From: CALJFL01 sp039964455
GTDB taxonomy: Bacteria; Pseudomonadota; Gammaproteobacteria; Pseudomonadales; Halieaceae
DNA length: 64,000 bases
Direction of reading: 5' to 3'
NCBI GenBank assembly: GCA_039964455.1
Contig: JBDVXK010000010.1
Span: 124,001 to 188,000 of the forward strand
Shown piece by piece: positions 8,597-17,111 of this stretch. A program made the translations under genes and the position numbers. The notes beneath the pieces are model-generated. The model had not been told where the DNA came from and made no database searches. It saw nothing but the letters and a program-made list of their open reading frames with translations. Position 1 is the first letter of the stretch. Each line of letters begins with the position of its first letter.

Positions 8597-9805
8597 ATGG
8601 ACCTCTCTTATGGCCCCCAGTATGAGGAATTTCGCGAGGAGGTCAGGTCCTTCATTGTCGAACATCGTGATCGTGCGCCTAGGGGAGCAGGGCAGCGGGA
8701 TCAGGCTACCCTTGACTGGCAGAAGCTTTTAATCGAAAACGGCTATACAGCCAGAACCATCCCACGTGAATACGGAGGCTTTGGCGCGGAGCCGGATATT
8801 CTGAAGTCGCGAATCATTGCCGAAGAATTTGCCAGCGGCAAAGTGAGCAGCGGCCTGGGCGGCCAGGGCATTTCTATGTTGGTGCCAACGCTGCTGGAGA
8901 TGGGAACCGAAGAACAGAAGGAAATGTTTGTTCGTCCAACACTGTATGGCGAGATGGTCTGGTGTCAGGGCTATTCGGAGCCCGGCGCCGGTAGTGATCT
9001 GGCCAGCCTGAGAACCTCTGCAGTACTGGAGGGTGATGAATGGGTGATTAACGGACAGAAGATATGGACATCGACAGCCCACATCGCCGACTGGATTTTC
9101 TGCCTGGTGCGGACTGAGCCGGATGCACCAAAGCATCAGGGCATCTCATTCCTGCTGTTCAGAATGGACACGCCTGGCATCGAGATAAGGCCGCTGGTTG
9201 ATATGACCGGCAAGGCTAACTTCAACGAAACATTTTTTACCGATGTTCGAGTACCCAGCAGCCAGATTGTAGGCGAGCGAGGACAGGGGTGGATGGTCGC
9301 CAACTCGATATTGGGTAATGAACGCGACTCCCTGGGCAACCCCAACGCGACGCTGTCGCGCTTAACCAGCCTGATTGAGTTGATGAAAACAGAAACAATC
9401 AATGGCCAGCGGGTTATAGATAACCCGGTTTTTCGTGATCGTCTCATGCAGATTCAGGGGCGTGTTATGGCGATGCGCTGCAATGACCTGAGAGTACTTT
9501 CGGCAAAGCTGAATAAGGGTGATGCACGTTTGGCCAGGATGATAGTCAAGTTGCAGGGCACCGAGCTACGCCATGACCTTGAAGGGTTGGCCATCGATGC
9601 GATGGGTGAACTTGGTTTGGCTTATGGTGAAAACCCCTACCTTAAAGATCGAGGGAGCTGGCAGGCTCAATATATGTTTTACCTGGGTTTGATAATCGGA
9701 GGCGGCACTTCCCAGATCCAAAAGAATATCATCAGTGAGCGCGGGCTGGGATTACCGAAAGAGCCCAAGTTCGACAAGGGTCAACTGACCTCAGCGCGCG
9801 TATAA
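8597..9805 (+). CDS. acyl-CoA dehydrogenase, large subunit type
   Basis: An FAD-dependent acyl-CoA dehydrogenase of 402 residues. The family signature QGYSEPGAGSDLASLRT is in the middle domain, followed by NGQKIWTSTAHIADW. The C-terminal domain has a GGGTSQIQKNIISERGLGLP end. AAGGAG sits 7 bp before the ATG. The next gene encodes a second, shorter member of the same family only 22 bp away. Such pairs often form heteromeric alpha2beta2 enzymes, best known from steroid side-chain degradation in actinobacteria. The substrate here is unknown. Confidence 0.95.
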   Translation: MDLSYGPQYEEFREEVRSFIVEHRDRAPRGAGQRDQATLDWQKLLIENGYTARTIPREYGGFGAEPDILKSRIIAEEFASGKVSSGLGGQGISMLVPTLLEMGTEEQKEMFVRPTLYGEMVWCQGYSEPGAGSDLASLRTSAVLEGDEWVINGQKIWTSTAHIADWIFCLVRTEPDAPKHQGISFLLFRMDTPGIEIRPLVDMTGKANFNETFFTDVRVPSSQIVGERGQGWMVANSILGNERDSLGNPNATLSRLTSLIELMKTETINGQRVIDNPVFRDRLMQIQGRVMAMRCNDLRVLSAKLNKGDARLARMIVKLQGTELRHDLEGLAIDAMGELGLAYGENPYLKDRGSWQAQYMFYLGLIIGGGTSQIQKNIISERGLGLPKEPKFDKGQLTSARV

Positions 9806-9827
9806 GAAACTGGCGAGATAAAGACAA

Positions 9828-10892
9828 ATGGAATTCGGTTTATCAGAAGAACAAATACTTTTGCAGGATAGCCTCAACCGTTATCTGGACGAGTCCAGCT
9901 CGCTGGATCAGGTCAGGGAACTCTGCACATCCCCGGGAAAAGATGTGTGGGATGGCCTTGTCGATATGGGTGTACCAGGCATTCTTGTATCGGAATCTAA
10001 TGGCGGACTGGGCATGTCAGCCCTGGATGCGGCCATTGTGGCAGAAGCACTTGGCGCACACACCGCCCATGCGCCCTTCCTTGGTTCCGCAGTCATGGCC
10101 CCGGTGGCACTGCAGGCTGCCGGCGTTAATCCAGATGACATCCTTGGCGCCCTTATGGCTGGCGAGAAACGCGTGGGAATTGCTGTCGGTGAGGCTATTG
10201 CAGCGCGAAGAGACGCAGGCATTCACAGTGAAGGCACATCTATCACGGGCAAAGCGCTCTATGTGCTTGACCATGGCGCAGATGCCTATCTTGTAGCGGA
10301 TCAGAACAAGGCACTATTCCTGGTTCAGGCATCCGGCGATGGGGTGCGCGATCAACCCTTAGCTACCATCGATGAAACCCGTCGCACAGGCGAGTTAGTA
10401 TTCGATGGCGCCACCGCCATAAAGATTAGCGATGACCTAGCAGTACTGCAAAAATCCTTGGACGCGGGCCGTGTAATGTTGGCAGCGGATACGCTGGGCG
10501 CCGCGCAAAACATGCTGGATCAGGCAGTGGCCTATGCCAAGGAACGCGAGCAGTTCAATCGGCCTATAGGTTCGTTTCAGGCGGTAAAACACATGTGTGC
10601 CGAGATGGCCGCTGCACTTGAACCCTGCAGGGCGTTGGTTTGGTTTGCAGCACATGCCTTGGATGAGTTACCGCTGGAGGCAACTGTAACAGCGTGTCAC
10701 ACCAAGGCTCATCTGGCTGAGGTAGGCAAATTTGTCGCCAAAACCTCGACCGAAGTTCATGGAGGTATGGGCTTCACCGACCTTGTTGGTCTGCACTACT
10801 GGTTCAAACGAATCGGTTTTAATCGCCAGCTATTGGGATCCCCAGAGCTTGTCAGGGATGAAGCTGCGATGGCTCAGGGGTTTTTAGACTGA
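9828..10892 (+). CDS. acyl-CoA dehydrogenase, small partner subunit type
   Basis: A second acyl-CoA dehydrogenase family protein of 354 residues. It starts MEFGLSEEQILLQDSLNRYL, typical for the group. It has the C-terminal helix bundle with REQFNRPIGSFQAVKH and HGGMGFTDLVGLHYWFKR. It is shorter in the central beta domain than the upstream paralogue. The PGAGSD-type flavin signature seen in the first protein is not visible, consistent with a partner subunit of a heteromer rather than an independent enzyme. It is co-transcribed with the preceding gene, judged by the 22-bp gap. Confidence 0.9.
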   Translation: MEFGLSEEQILLQDSLNRYLDESSSLDQVRELCTSPGKDVWDGLVDMGVPGILVSESNGGLGMSALDAAIVAEALGAHTAHAPFLGSAVMAPVALQAAGVNPDDILGALMAGEKRVGIAVGEAIAARRDAGIHSEGTSITGKALYVLDHGADAYLVADQNKALFLVQASGDGVRDQPLATIDETRRTGELVFDGATAIKISDDLAVLQKSLDAGRVMLAADTLGAAQNMLDQAVAYAKEREQFNRPIGSFQAVKHMCAEMAAALEPCRALVWFAAHALDELPLEATVTACHTKAHLAEVGKFVAKTSTEVHGGMGFTDLVGLHYWFKRIGFNRQLLGSPELVRDEAAMAQGFLD

Positions 10893-10932
10893 AGTAACTG
10901 CGTTTTTGCGTAGATCCCGGCGCCAGTTACTT
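10892..10932. repeat. extragenic inverted repeat (9-bp arms)
   Basis: The sequence AAGTAACTG at 10892-10900 is repeated in perfect inversion as CAGTTACTT at 10924-10932. It starts on the last base of the acyl-CoA dehydrogenase stop codon. A smaller TGCG/CGCA-type fold lies inside. It may act as a terminator or mRNA 3' stabiliser; there is no long T-run. Confidence 0.4.
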
Positions 10933-10987
10933 TCATGGCATTAGTACCGAAACCCTTTCGAGGCGTAGTAATTCCGTTCAGCACTGG

Positions 10988-11164
10988 TATAGTGCGCGCG
11001 TCTTGGCACACTTCGGTCTGTGCCTCACATCGTCGCTGCAGCCTGTAGCGACTGATATCACCATTGAATCCAAGCCTGGACCGAACCATTCACGAGCCTT
11101 TATTCAACAGGCCGTATTCTGGTCAGGCACTCTCTTAACAGAGAGCATCAGGAGCAAGTAATAC
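10988..11164 (+). promoter_or_regulatory. structured leader upstream of rhlE
   Basis: The 272-bp gap before the helicase gene contains a -10-like TATAGT at 10988-10993. It is followed by two strong hairpins. The first pairs GGCACA (11005-11010) with TGTGCC (11019-11024). The second pairs GTCGCTGCA (11032-11040) with TGTAGCGAC (11044-11052): nine pairs including one G-U, loop GCC. About 110 nt then lead to the start codon, with GGAGCAAG as ribosome site. Long structured leaders are common for cold-inducible RNA helicase genes; that role is inferred here. Confidence 0.4.
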
Positions 11165-12484
11165 ATGTTATTTAGAGATCTCGGCTTATCGGCCGAACTT
11201 TTGCGTGCGGTCGAAAAGCAGGGCTACAACGAAGCGACACCCATTCAGCAAGAGGCAATACCGCTGGTATTGGCGGGCAAGGATTTGTTGGCTGGGGCAC
11301 AGACTGGCACCGGCAAGACTGCCGGTTTTACACTGCCGGTCCTTCAACGGCTGCAAAATAAAAATACCGACGGCGGTAAACGATACCCCAGGGTGCTGGT
11401 GCTCACGCCTACCCGGGAATTGGCTGCTCAGGTGCACGAGAGCGTTCGTGACTACGGCCAGTACCTGCCTTTTCGTTCTGCGGTAATTTTTGGCGGCGTC
11501 AGCATAAATCCGCAGAAGCAGAAGCTTATAAAAGGCGTAGACATCGTGGTGGCGACACCGGGTAGGCTACTTGATCATGTGCAACAGCGCAGCATTGACC
11601 TGTCAAAGGTTGAAATTCTCGTTTTAGATGAAGCCGATCGAATGCTTGATATGGGCTTTATTCGAGATATCCGCAAGGTATTGAATATCATCCCCAAGCA
11701 ACGACAAACCTTGCTGTTCTCCGCCACTTTTTCCAAGGAGATCAAGGCACTGGCCTCTGAATTCCAGCACCAACCTGCCGAGATACAGGTGACTCCGGAA
11801 AATACAGCGGTCGAGCTGGTCACCCAGCTTGTCTATCCCGTGGACAAAAAGCGCAAGCGTGAGCTGTTGTCGCAAAAAATTGGCGAAGAAAACTGGCAAC
11901 AGGTTCTGGTGTTTACGCGTACCAAACACGGAGCCAACAAGCTTTCCGAGCAGCTCGCTAAAGACGGCATTACCTCGGCCGCCATTCATGGCAACAAGTC
12001 CCAGGGTGCCAGAACCAAGGCCCTTGCGAATTTTAAGGCGGGTGATGTCAGGGTTCTGGTCGCGACAGACATAGCGGCCCGAGGTATCGATATCGACAAG
12101 CTGCCACACGTAGTGAACTTTGAACTGCCTAACATCCCTGAGGACTATGTGCATCGCATTGGTCGTACAGCACGAGCGGGGCAGGAAGGTAGCGCGGTCT
12201 CACTGGTATGTGTTGATGAGCTTAAGTTGCTTAGAGATATTGAGCGCTTGCTGGGTAAGGATATCGAGAAGGTCAACTTGCCCGGCTTTGACGTTGACCC
12301 CAGCATAAAAGCTGAGCCCATCGTTAACGGACGCGGCGGTAATGGTCGCAATAAAACGAGCAACCGCGGTCGCAGCCGAAAAGGTGGTGGTCGGTCCGGC
12401 GGAGGCTCAGGTAACGCTGGCGGCAGTAATAGGGGCAACGCAGCGCGTGGCCGAGAGGTTGATGGCAATCGACGCTATGGCTAA
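11165..12484 (+). CDS. rhlE: DEAD-box ATP-dependent RNA helicase RhlE
   Basis: A DEAD-box RNA helicase of 439 residues, closely matching RhlE as I know it from E. coli. Motifs in order are the Q-motif (TPIQQEAIP), motif I AQTGTGKT, PTRELA, TPGR, DEAD, SAT, and in the second RecA domain VFTRTKHGANKL, ARGIDI and HRIGRTAR. The C-terminus from about residue 390 is a low-complexity Arg/Gly/Asn/Ser tail that should bind RNA without specificity. RhlE acts in ribosome assembly and RNA turnover in the cytoplasm. A structured leader precedes the gene and may control expression. Confidence 0.95.
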   Translation: MLFRDLGLSAELLRAVEKQGYNEATPIQQEAIPLVLAGKDLLAGAQTGTGKTAGFTLPVLQRLQNKNTDGGKRYPRVLVLTPTRELAAQVHESVRDYGQYLPFRSAVIFGGVSINPQKQKLIKGVDIVVATPGRLLDHVQQRSIDLSKVEILVLDEADRMLDMGFIRDIRKVLNIIPKQRQTLLFSATFSKEIKALASEFQHQPAEIQVTPENTAVELVTQLVYPVDKKRKRELLSQKIGEENWQQVLVFTRTKHGANKLSEQLAKDGITSAAIHGNKSQGARTKALANFKAGDVRVLVATDIAARGIDIDKLPHVVNFELPNIPEDYVHRIGRTARAGQEGSAVSLVCVDELKLLRDIERLLGKDIEKVNLPGFDVDPSIKAEPIVNGRGGNGRNKTSNRGRSRKGGGRSGGGSGNAGGSNRGNAARGREVDGNRRYG

Positions 12485-12549
12485 GCTTCTGCGTGAGCAC
12501 GGGATTAATGATCCAATCTTTTAGGCGTTGGTGAGGTGGCTAACGCGAC

Positions 12550-12948
12550 ATGAAAGAGTGTAACCAGTGCGGCAAGTGTTGCATTGCATATGCCGATGGC
12601 GGCCTATCTGCAACGCCAGAGGAGATTGAGTCCTGGCAGGTCTTTGAACCTGGCATAGCAAGATATGTCGTTGATGGCCAGATATGGATGGACCCGGCAA
12701 CGGGGCAGCAACTCGATCACTGTCCGTGGCTGGAGGTTCTACCGCGAGAAAGCGAGGCTTCACCTGCCCGATACGGATGTCGTATCTACCATCACCGCCC
12801 GCAGGACTGCAGACAATACCCGGTGACTGTCGCTGACATGGTGCGTGATGGCTGTGAGATGATAGAGGCGGTTGACCTGCAATCCCCTAAAGGGGCCCAG
12901 TTGCGGCTAGACAGGCTGATGGCGGAGAGCAGACCTCCGATATCCTGA
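12550..12948 (+). CDS. YkgJ family cysteine cluster protein
   Basis: A 132-residue protein with the CxxCGxCC-type N-terminal cluster (C-N-Q-C-G-K-C-C, residues 4-11). Later Cys residues are in HCPWLE, YGCRIYHHRPQDCRQYP and a final Cys near residue 100. This pattern is that of the YkgJ/UPF0153 family, thought to bind zinc or an iron-sulfur cluster. The biochemical function is unknown. It follows rhlE by 65 bp on the same strand, so could be part of the same transcript. Confidence 0.85.
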   Translation: MKECNQCGKCCIAYADGGLSATPEEIESWQVFEPGIARYVVDGQIWMDPATGQQLDHCPWLEVLPRESEASPARYGCRIYHHRPQDCRQYPVTVADMVRDGCEMIEAVDLQSPKGAQLRLDRLMAESRPPIS

Positions 12949-13023
12949 ATTGCCCGATAATCGGCGATTGACCGTGCCGCGGTGTAGACTTTGCGCGTAT
13001 CATTCCAACAATACTGAAAAGCG

Positions 13024-13422
13024 GTGAATGTAATGTTCCGATGGCAATACCTGGGTTTGGCAATCGTATTTGCGTGGTTCATGGTTGGAGGCGTGACACA
13101 TTTCACTTCTCCGGATTTCTACGTGAATATCATGCCGCCTTATCTGGGTTGGCACCTCGAAATCGTTTATATCAGTGGTGTTCTGGAAATTCTGGGGGCG
13201 CTGGGTATTCTTGTCCCGGCTACTCGCCAGTTGGCTGGTTTCTGTCTTATTGCTCTGACGATTGCAGTGACGCCGGCAAATATTCATATGTGGATGTCCC
13301 CGGAGCTGTTTCCGGATGTATCGGAAACTGCCCTGACAGTTCGCTTGTTCGTACAGGTGATGCTGCTGGCTTGTATCTGGTGGTCGACGCGAACACCGCA
13401 AGCTACAGAAGAAACCGGCTAG
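13024..13422 (+). CDS. DoxX-like small membrane protein
   Basis: A 132-residue protein with four predicted membrane helices (roughly residues 8-25, 47-65, 70-90 and 108-125). Its second helix segment IVYISGVLEILGALGIL and following LVPATRQLAGFCLIAL resemble the DoxX/DoxD family. It may begin at GTG 13024 or at ATG 13033; neither has a strong ribosome site. The next gene starts 7 bp after its stop, so the two are probably co-transcribed. The function is unknown. Confidence 0.75.
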   Translation: MNVMFRWQYLGLAIVFAWFMVGGVTHFTSPDFYVNIMPPYLGWHLEIVYISGVLEILGALGILVPATRQLAGFCLIALTIAVTPANIHMWMSPELFPDVSETALTVRLFVQVMLLACIWWSTRTPQATEETG

Positions 13423-13429
13423 AGCGCGA

Positions 13430-14257
13430 ATGCTGAATCTGGGCCATAGCTGTGTTGCCACCGTACTCAGGCGGGTATCCGTGGGCCTGATTCTTGATGT
13501 GGGCGAAGGGGAGGAGGTGTTACTTCCTACAAAGTTTTGCCCGGACACTTCAGCTGAAAATATTGAAGTCTTCGTTTACCTTGATGGCGAGGGAAGGGCG
13601 ATCGCCACTACCCAGACCCCCAAAGCAGAAGTGGGCCAGTTTGCTTACCTGCAGGCGATAGATGACTCTGACTATGGCACTTTCCTTGATTGGGGGCTGG
13701 ATAAGGACTTATTGGTTCCCTTCGGTGAGCAGCATCGCCCTATGGTGTCTGGTAAGTCCTACCTGGTTTATGTCCATATCAGTAAGGCGGATGGCCGAAT
13801 TATCGCATCGTCGAAGATCGATAAATTTCTGGACGACGACCGTCCCCATAATTTTCACGCTGGACAGCCCGTACAATTGATTATCGCCAATAGCACGGAA
13901 CTGGGTTTTAAGGCCATTGTGAACAACAGTCACTGGGGCGTACTCTACAAAAACGAAGTGACGCAACGCCTCAGCTTTGGCGACAGTAAATCGGGTTTCA
14001 TTAAGTACGTGAGGCCCGACGGGAAACTGGACCTCACCCTCGAGGGAGGGGAAGAAGTCAGAGACCGAAATACAGAGACAGTCCTAGATTACCTTCGGGC
14101 AAATGATAATTTTGTACCACTACACGACAAGTCGAACCCTGAAGAGATTAAAAAGGCGTTAGGCATGAGTAAAGGGGCTTTCAAGAAAGCTGTGGGTAGC
14201 TTATACAAGCGCCGGCTGATTGCCTTGGAGAAAACGGGTATACGCTTACTCGAGTAA
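13430..14257 (+). CDS. cvfB: CvfB family S1-like RNA-binding protein
   Basis: A 275-residue protein of the CvfB/YitL family. The N-terminal half contains tandem OB/S1-like modules. Examples are VGLILDVGEGEEVLLPTKF, a second around YGTFLDWGLDKDLLVPF, and a third around GFKAIVNNSHWGVLYKNE. A C-terminal winged helix (residues ~235-275, EEIKKALGMSKGAFKKAVGSL) completes the family architecture. CvfB proteins bind RNA and affect virulence-factor or stress gene expression in Firmicutes; their role in gammaproteobacteria is poorly defined. It lies just before the arginine-methyltransferase pair, a possible but untested link. Confidence 0.9.
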   Translation: MLNLGHSCVATVLRRVSVGLILDVGEGEEVLLPTKFCPDTSAENIEVFVYLDGEGRAIATTQTPKAEVGQFAYLQAIDDSDYGTFLDWGLDKDLLVPFGEQHRPMVSGKSYLVYVHISKADGRIIASSKIDKFLDDDRPHNFHAGQPVQLIIANSTELGFKAIVNNSHWGVLYKNEVTQRLSFGDSKSGFIKYVRPDGKLDLTLEGGEEVRDRNTETVLDYLRANDNFVPLHDKSNPEEIKKALGMSKGAFKKAVGSLYKRRLIALEKTGIRLLE

Positions 14258-14328
14258 AGTCGTTAAAGCGACAGGCAGGCTTTCCCTTCACCAGCACAAA
14301 CAGGACTTTCAGGAATACCGGTGCTTCT

Positions 14329-15297
14329 ATGAGTAGCGACAAGGTAAACGAAGATAATTTTCCCGCATATCGTATGTCATATCGTGATGTGGCAATGCAT
14401 AAAGTGATGTTGCAGGACGTTATTCGTACCGAAGCCTATGAGAAGTCCATTAATGAAGTTGTGCAGCAAGACCAGACCGTTTTAGATTTTGGCTGTGGCA
14501 CCGGGGTTCTGGCGATGTTTGCAGCTCGAGCCGGTGCTGGCAAAGTACATGCTGTTGATCGTTCGCCTTTTATCGCAACCGCAAAAGAAATCGCAAAGGT
14601 AAATGGTTTCGACAATATCGATTTTCATCATGCTGACCACGAGACCTTGCAGTTGGATGAACAGGTAGATGTGATCGTCTCTGAATGGATGGGACACTGC
14701 CTGTTTTACGAAGCAATGCTAGAGCCTCTAATCACAGTGAGAGACCGACACCTGGCACAGGACGGCATAATGATTCCATCTGAGGTGAGCCTTCATGCCG
14801 GCCTGGTGTGTGACGAAGATCTATTTGAAGATCTTTCCTTTCTCAAAGACGGCCCTTACGAACTCGATTTCTCGCCAATCGATCAAGTGCCGTTTCAGCA
14901 AACAGACCTCGTTGCTTTAGAACCAGACAGTATTCTTGAGGCTACCGCGCACCTGGGCTCACTCAATATGCGCAGTGTTGGCAAGACCGATGCTCCCAGG
15001 ATTTTTTCAGGTAAGTTAACACCGGACCGTGAGGCGGAAATCTATGCCTTGTGCGGTTGGTTCAGTTCAGAGCTGAGTGATGGCGTGATTCTTGGCACTG
15101 GCCCCAATGACCTTCCCACCCACTGGGACCAGATTCTATTCCCTTTGCCCCAGCCCTTTAAGGTTGATCCGGCCAGAGAGCTCACCCTGACTATTTCTCC
15201 CTTGACAGAGCAGGTAGGCAGAGAGCAGTTCTGGGCGTGGTCAATTACAGACGGGCAGAAAACCGTTAGTGTGAATGAACAACAGTCGGCCTTGTGA
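14329..15297 (+). CDS. PRMT-type protein arginine N-methyltransferase
   Basis: A 322-residue class I SAM methyltransferase with the hallmarks of eukaryotic-type protein arginine methyltransferases. An N-terminal YRMSYRDVAMHKVMLQD segment corresponds to the YxxxY helix. Motif I is VLDFGCGTGVLAMFAARAG (residues 51-69). The double-E loop SEWMGHCLFYEAML carries Glu119 and Glu128 at the 9-residue spacing used to hold the substrate guanidinium. A C-terminal beta-barrel half carries a THW loop (264-266). All key PRMT elements are therefore visible. The target protein is unknown. The gene overlaps the next methyltransferase gene by 23 bp, so the products are probably made together. True PRMTs are uncommon in bacteria. 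Confidence 0.85.
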   Translation: MSSDKVNEDNFPAYRMSYRDVAMHKVMLQDVIRTEAYEKSINEVVQQDQTVLDFGCGTGVLAMFAARAGAGKVHAVDRSPFIATAKEIAKVNGFDNIDFHHADHETLQLDEQVDVIVSEWMGHCLFYEAMLEPLITVRDRHLAQDGIMIPSEVSLHAGLVCDEDLFEDLSFLKDGPYELDFSPIDQVPFQQTDLVALEPDSILEATAHLGSLNMRSVGKTDAPRIFSGKLTPDREAEIYALCGWFSSELSDGVILGTGPNDLPTHWDQILFPLPQPFKVDPARELTLTISPLTEQVGREQFWAWSITDGQKTVSVNEQQSAL

Positions 15298-16363
15298 TTC
15301 TGCTGCCGCGGCCATAATGACGATCGATGACATAGCTGAGACGATCCTGGATCAGCAAAGCTCTCCAGAAGAACTACGCCTGGCGCTCGACTCGTTTGTC
15401 TCCCTGTGCGTAGACGCCGGAGATATTGCGCCCGATGCGAGCTTTAGCGCCTGGGCTGGCGATAGCTTGCTAGAGGGGGGTGTCGCTATCAACCCCGGTG
15501 CAGCGGCACACTGTGTAAGTGATTATCGGCGCAGTGTAGTTTTCATGAGAGGAGTCTACGCCGCATTAGTTGAATTGCGGAGCCGGTTCAAGGATTCCAC
15601 ACTTCAGGTCCTGTATGCCGGCTGTGGGCCCTATGCCACTTTGATCCTGCCGCTGTTGGGTAAGTTTTTGCCCGGTGACATCAAGGTGTATCTGCTTGAT
15701 GCCCATCAGGCGTCATTGGACAATGTGAAGCTGCTGCTGACCCACTTCGGTTTCAATGACCACTCTGTTGAAGTAGTAGAAGCGGATGCCTGTAACTATA
15801 GACATCCCAGTAAGCCTCATCTCATTCTAGCTGAAACAATGCAAAAGGCGCTTGAGCAAGAGCCCCAGTTTGCGGTTACCGCCAATCTCGCCCCGCAGCT
15901 ATGCGATGACGGTATATATATGCCACAACGCATCGAGGTTAGTTTGTGTCTGGCTGATCTGAAGCCAGGGCAGGAGATAAATGGACTCTTGGCTGAAGGC
16001 ATTGACGGCAAGACAGCTCCAGATATTCGGAAGAACCCATTGGCGACGGTAGCTACACTTTGCCCCAAAACTGCTTTTGGGCAGATGCAGCGCGCGCAGG
16101 CACAAGCTGACGGCCCAGAGCTCTACCTGGAGCCTGTTGTAGTGACAATTCCGGAGGGAAGCGATATCGACGGGTTGGAAGCGGCACTGTTTACCCGTAT
16201 TACTGTTTTCGGCGATCACCTACTGGAAGACTATGAATGCCAGCTCACCTTGCCTTCCAGGTGTTACGACCTGCTGCCGCTAATTGCCGGAGCCTCCTAC
16301 CGCGTGACTTATCAACTTGGCGGTTATCCCAAATTCAGTTTCGAGAAGCTTGCGCTTGGCTAA
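15275..16363 (+). CDS. divergent PRMT-like SAM methyltransferase
   Basis: A 362-residue protein whose central domain has a SAM-binding motif VLYAGCGPYATLILPLLGKF (residues ~112-131) and an acidic motif II end YLLDAH. It also has a loop LAETMQKALEQEP (Glu187 and Glu194/196) in the place of a PRMT double-E loop, followed by PQRIEVSLCL. The layout mirrors the upstream PRMT, but the substrate loop is degenerate. An N-terminal extension of ~100 residues is extra. It could be a catalytic partner, a pseudo-enzyme, or a methyltransferase for another group. Start: ATG 15275, overlapping the previous stop; a shorter form from 15317 is possible. Confidence 0.7.
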   Translation: MNNSRPCDSAAAAIMTIDDIAETILDQQSSPEELRLALDSFVSLCVDAGDIAPDASFSAWAGDSLLEGGVAINPGAAAHCVSDYRRSVVFMRGVYAALVELRSRFKDSTLQVLYAGCGPYATLILPLLGKFLPGDIKVYLLDAHQASLDNVKLLLTHFGFNDHSVEVVEADACNYRHPSKPHLILAETMQKALEQEPQFAVTANLAPQLCDDGIYMPQRIEVSLCLADLKPGQEINGLLAEGIDGKTAPDIRKNPLATVATLCPKTAFGQMQRAQAQADGPELYLEPVVVTIPEGSDIDGLEAALFTRITVFGDHLLEDYECQLTLPSRCYDLLPLIAGASYRVTYQLGGYPKFSFEKLALG

Positions 16364-16370
16364 GACGCTG

Positions 16371-17066
16371 CTATGTCGGCATTGACGTCTCGGCACCGAT
16401 AAAGCTTGTAAGATGACTGGTGTCGTTAAAGCGCCGGAGGCTGAGTCGACCCTCATGGGCAATGAGGTGGCTGATAGATGCGTTGTCGGCACCCAGAAAA
16501 GCGAAAGGTTCGGAGCCTGTTGCCTGGGCGAGTATGCTGCCAATTACGCCGCCATGGACCACCACCATAACGATCTCATCAGGGTGGTTGCTAATAATAT
16601 GCTTCAGGCCGCGCGAAACTCTTTCGTTAAGTTGCGCGTTAGTCTCGCCTCCGGGAATTCGGCCCCACTCCTGCTGCTCGTGCATTTCCAGAATTCTCGG
16701 GTCGCCCTCATGGGCTTTGATGCGGAACAGCCCACCCTCCCATTCGCCCAGATGCACCTCTCTAAGATCGCTGACTACCGCAGGCTCTAATTGCCTGGCC
16801 CGGCACAAGGGGGCGGCTGTCTCGTGAGTGCGTCGCAAGTTAGTGACATAAACAGCATCAATAGCATGATCCGCCAGGCGCTTACCGAGCTTCTCGGCTT
16901 GCTGTCGACCAATATCTGCAAGTTCCGGGTCACCCTGGCCATCTACCAGAGGAAACGGGTTGTCTGCGCTGGCGGCTCTTGATTCCCCATGACGTACAAG
17001 CAGTATTTCCGTTGCGCCCTGGGGACGAACGAACCGGGTTTGTCGATAGACTTTTTGTTTCGTCAT
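16371..17066 (-). CDS. histidine phosphatase family protein
   Basis: A 231-residue phosphoglycerate-mutase-like phosphatase. The catalytic RHGES motif (LLVRHGESR, residues ~23-31) contains the phospho-acceptor His. A second Arg/His set appears in TNLRRTHETA and the VVHGGVIGSIL segment near residue 170 supplies the second catalytic His. Glu in REVHLGEWEGG is the likely proton donor. It may act on phosphorylated sugars, nucleotides or proteins; the substrate cannot be assigned. It is convergent with the methyltransferase pair, with only 7 bp between stops. Confidence 0.9.
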   Translation of the reverse strand: MTKQKVYRQTRFVRPQGATEILLVRHGESRAASADNPFPLVDGQGDPELADIGRQQAEKLGKRLADHAIDAVYVTNLRRTHETAAPLCRARQLEPAVVSDLREVHLGEWEGGLFRIKAHEGDPRILEMHEQQEWGRIPGGETNAQLNERVSRGLKHIISNHPDEIVMVVVHGGVIGSILAQATGSEPFAFLGADNASISHLIAHEGRLSLRRFNDTSHLTSFIGAETSMPT

Positions 17067-17111
17067 GATGTCGCGAAATTTTCTTGAGGTGTGTTGAAGT
17101 TATGCCGGCCT

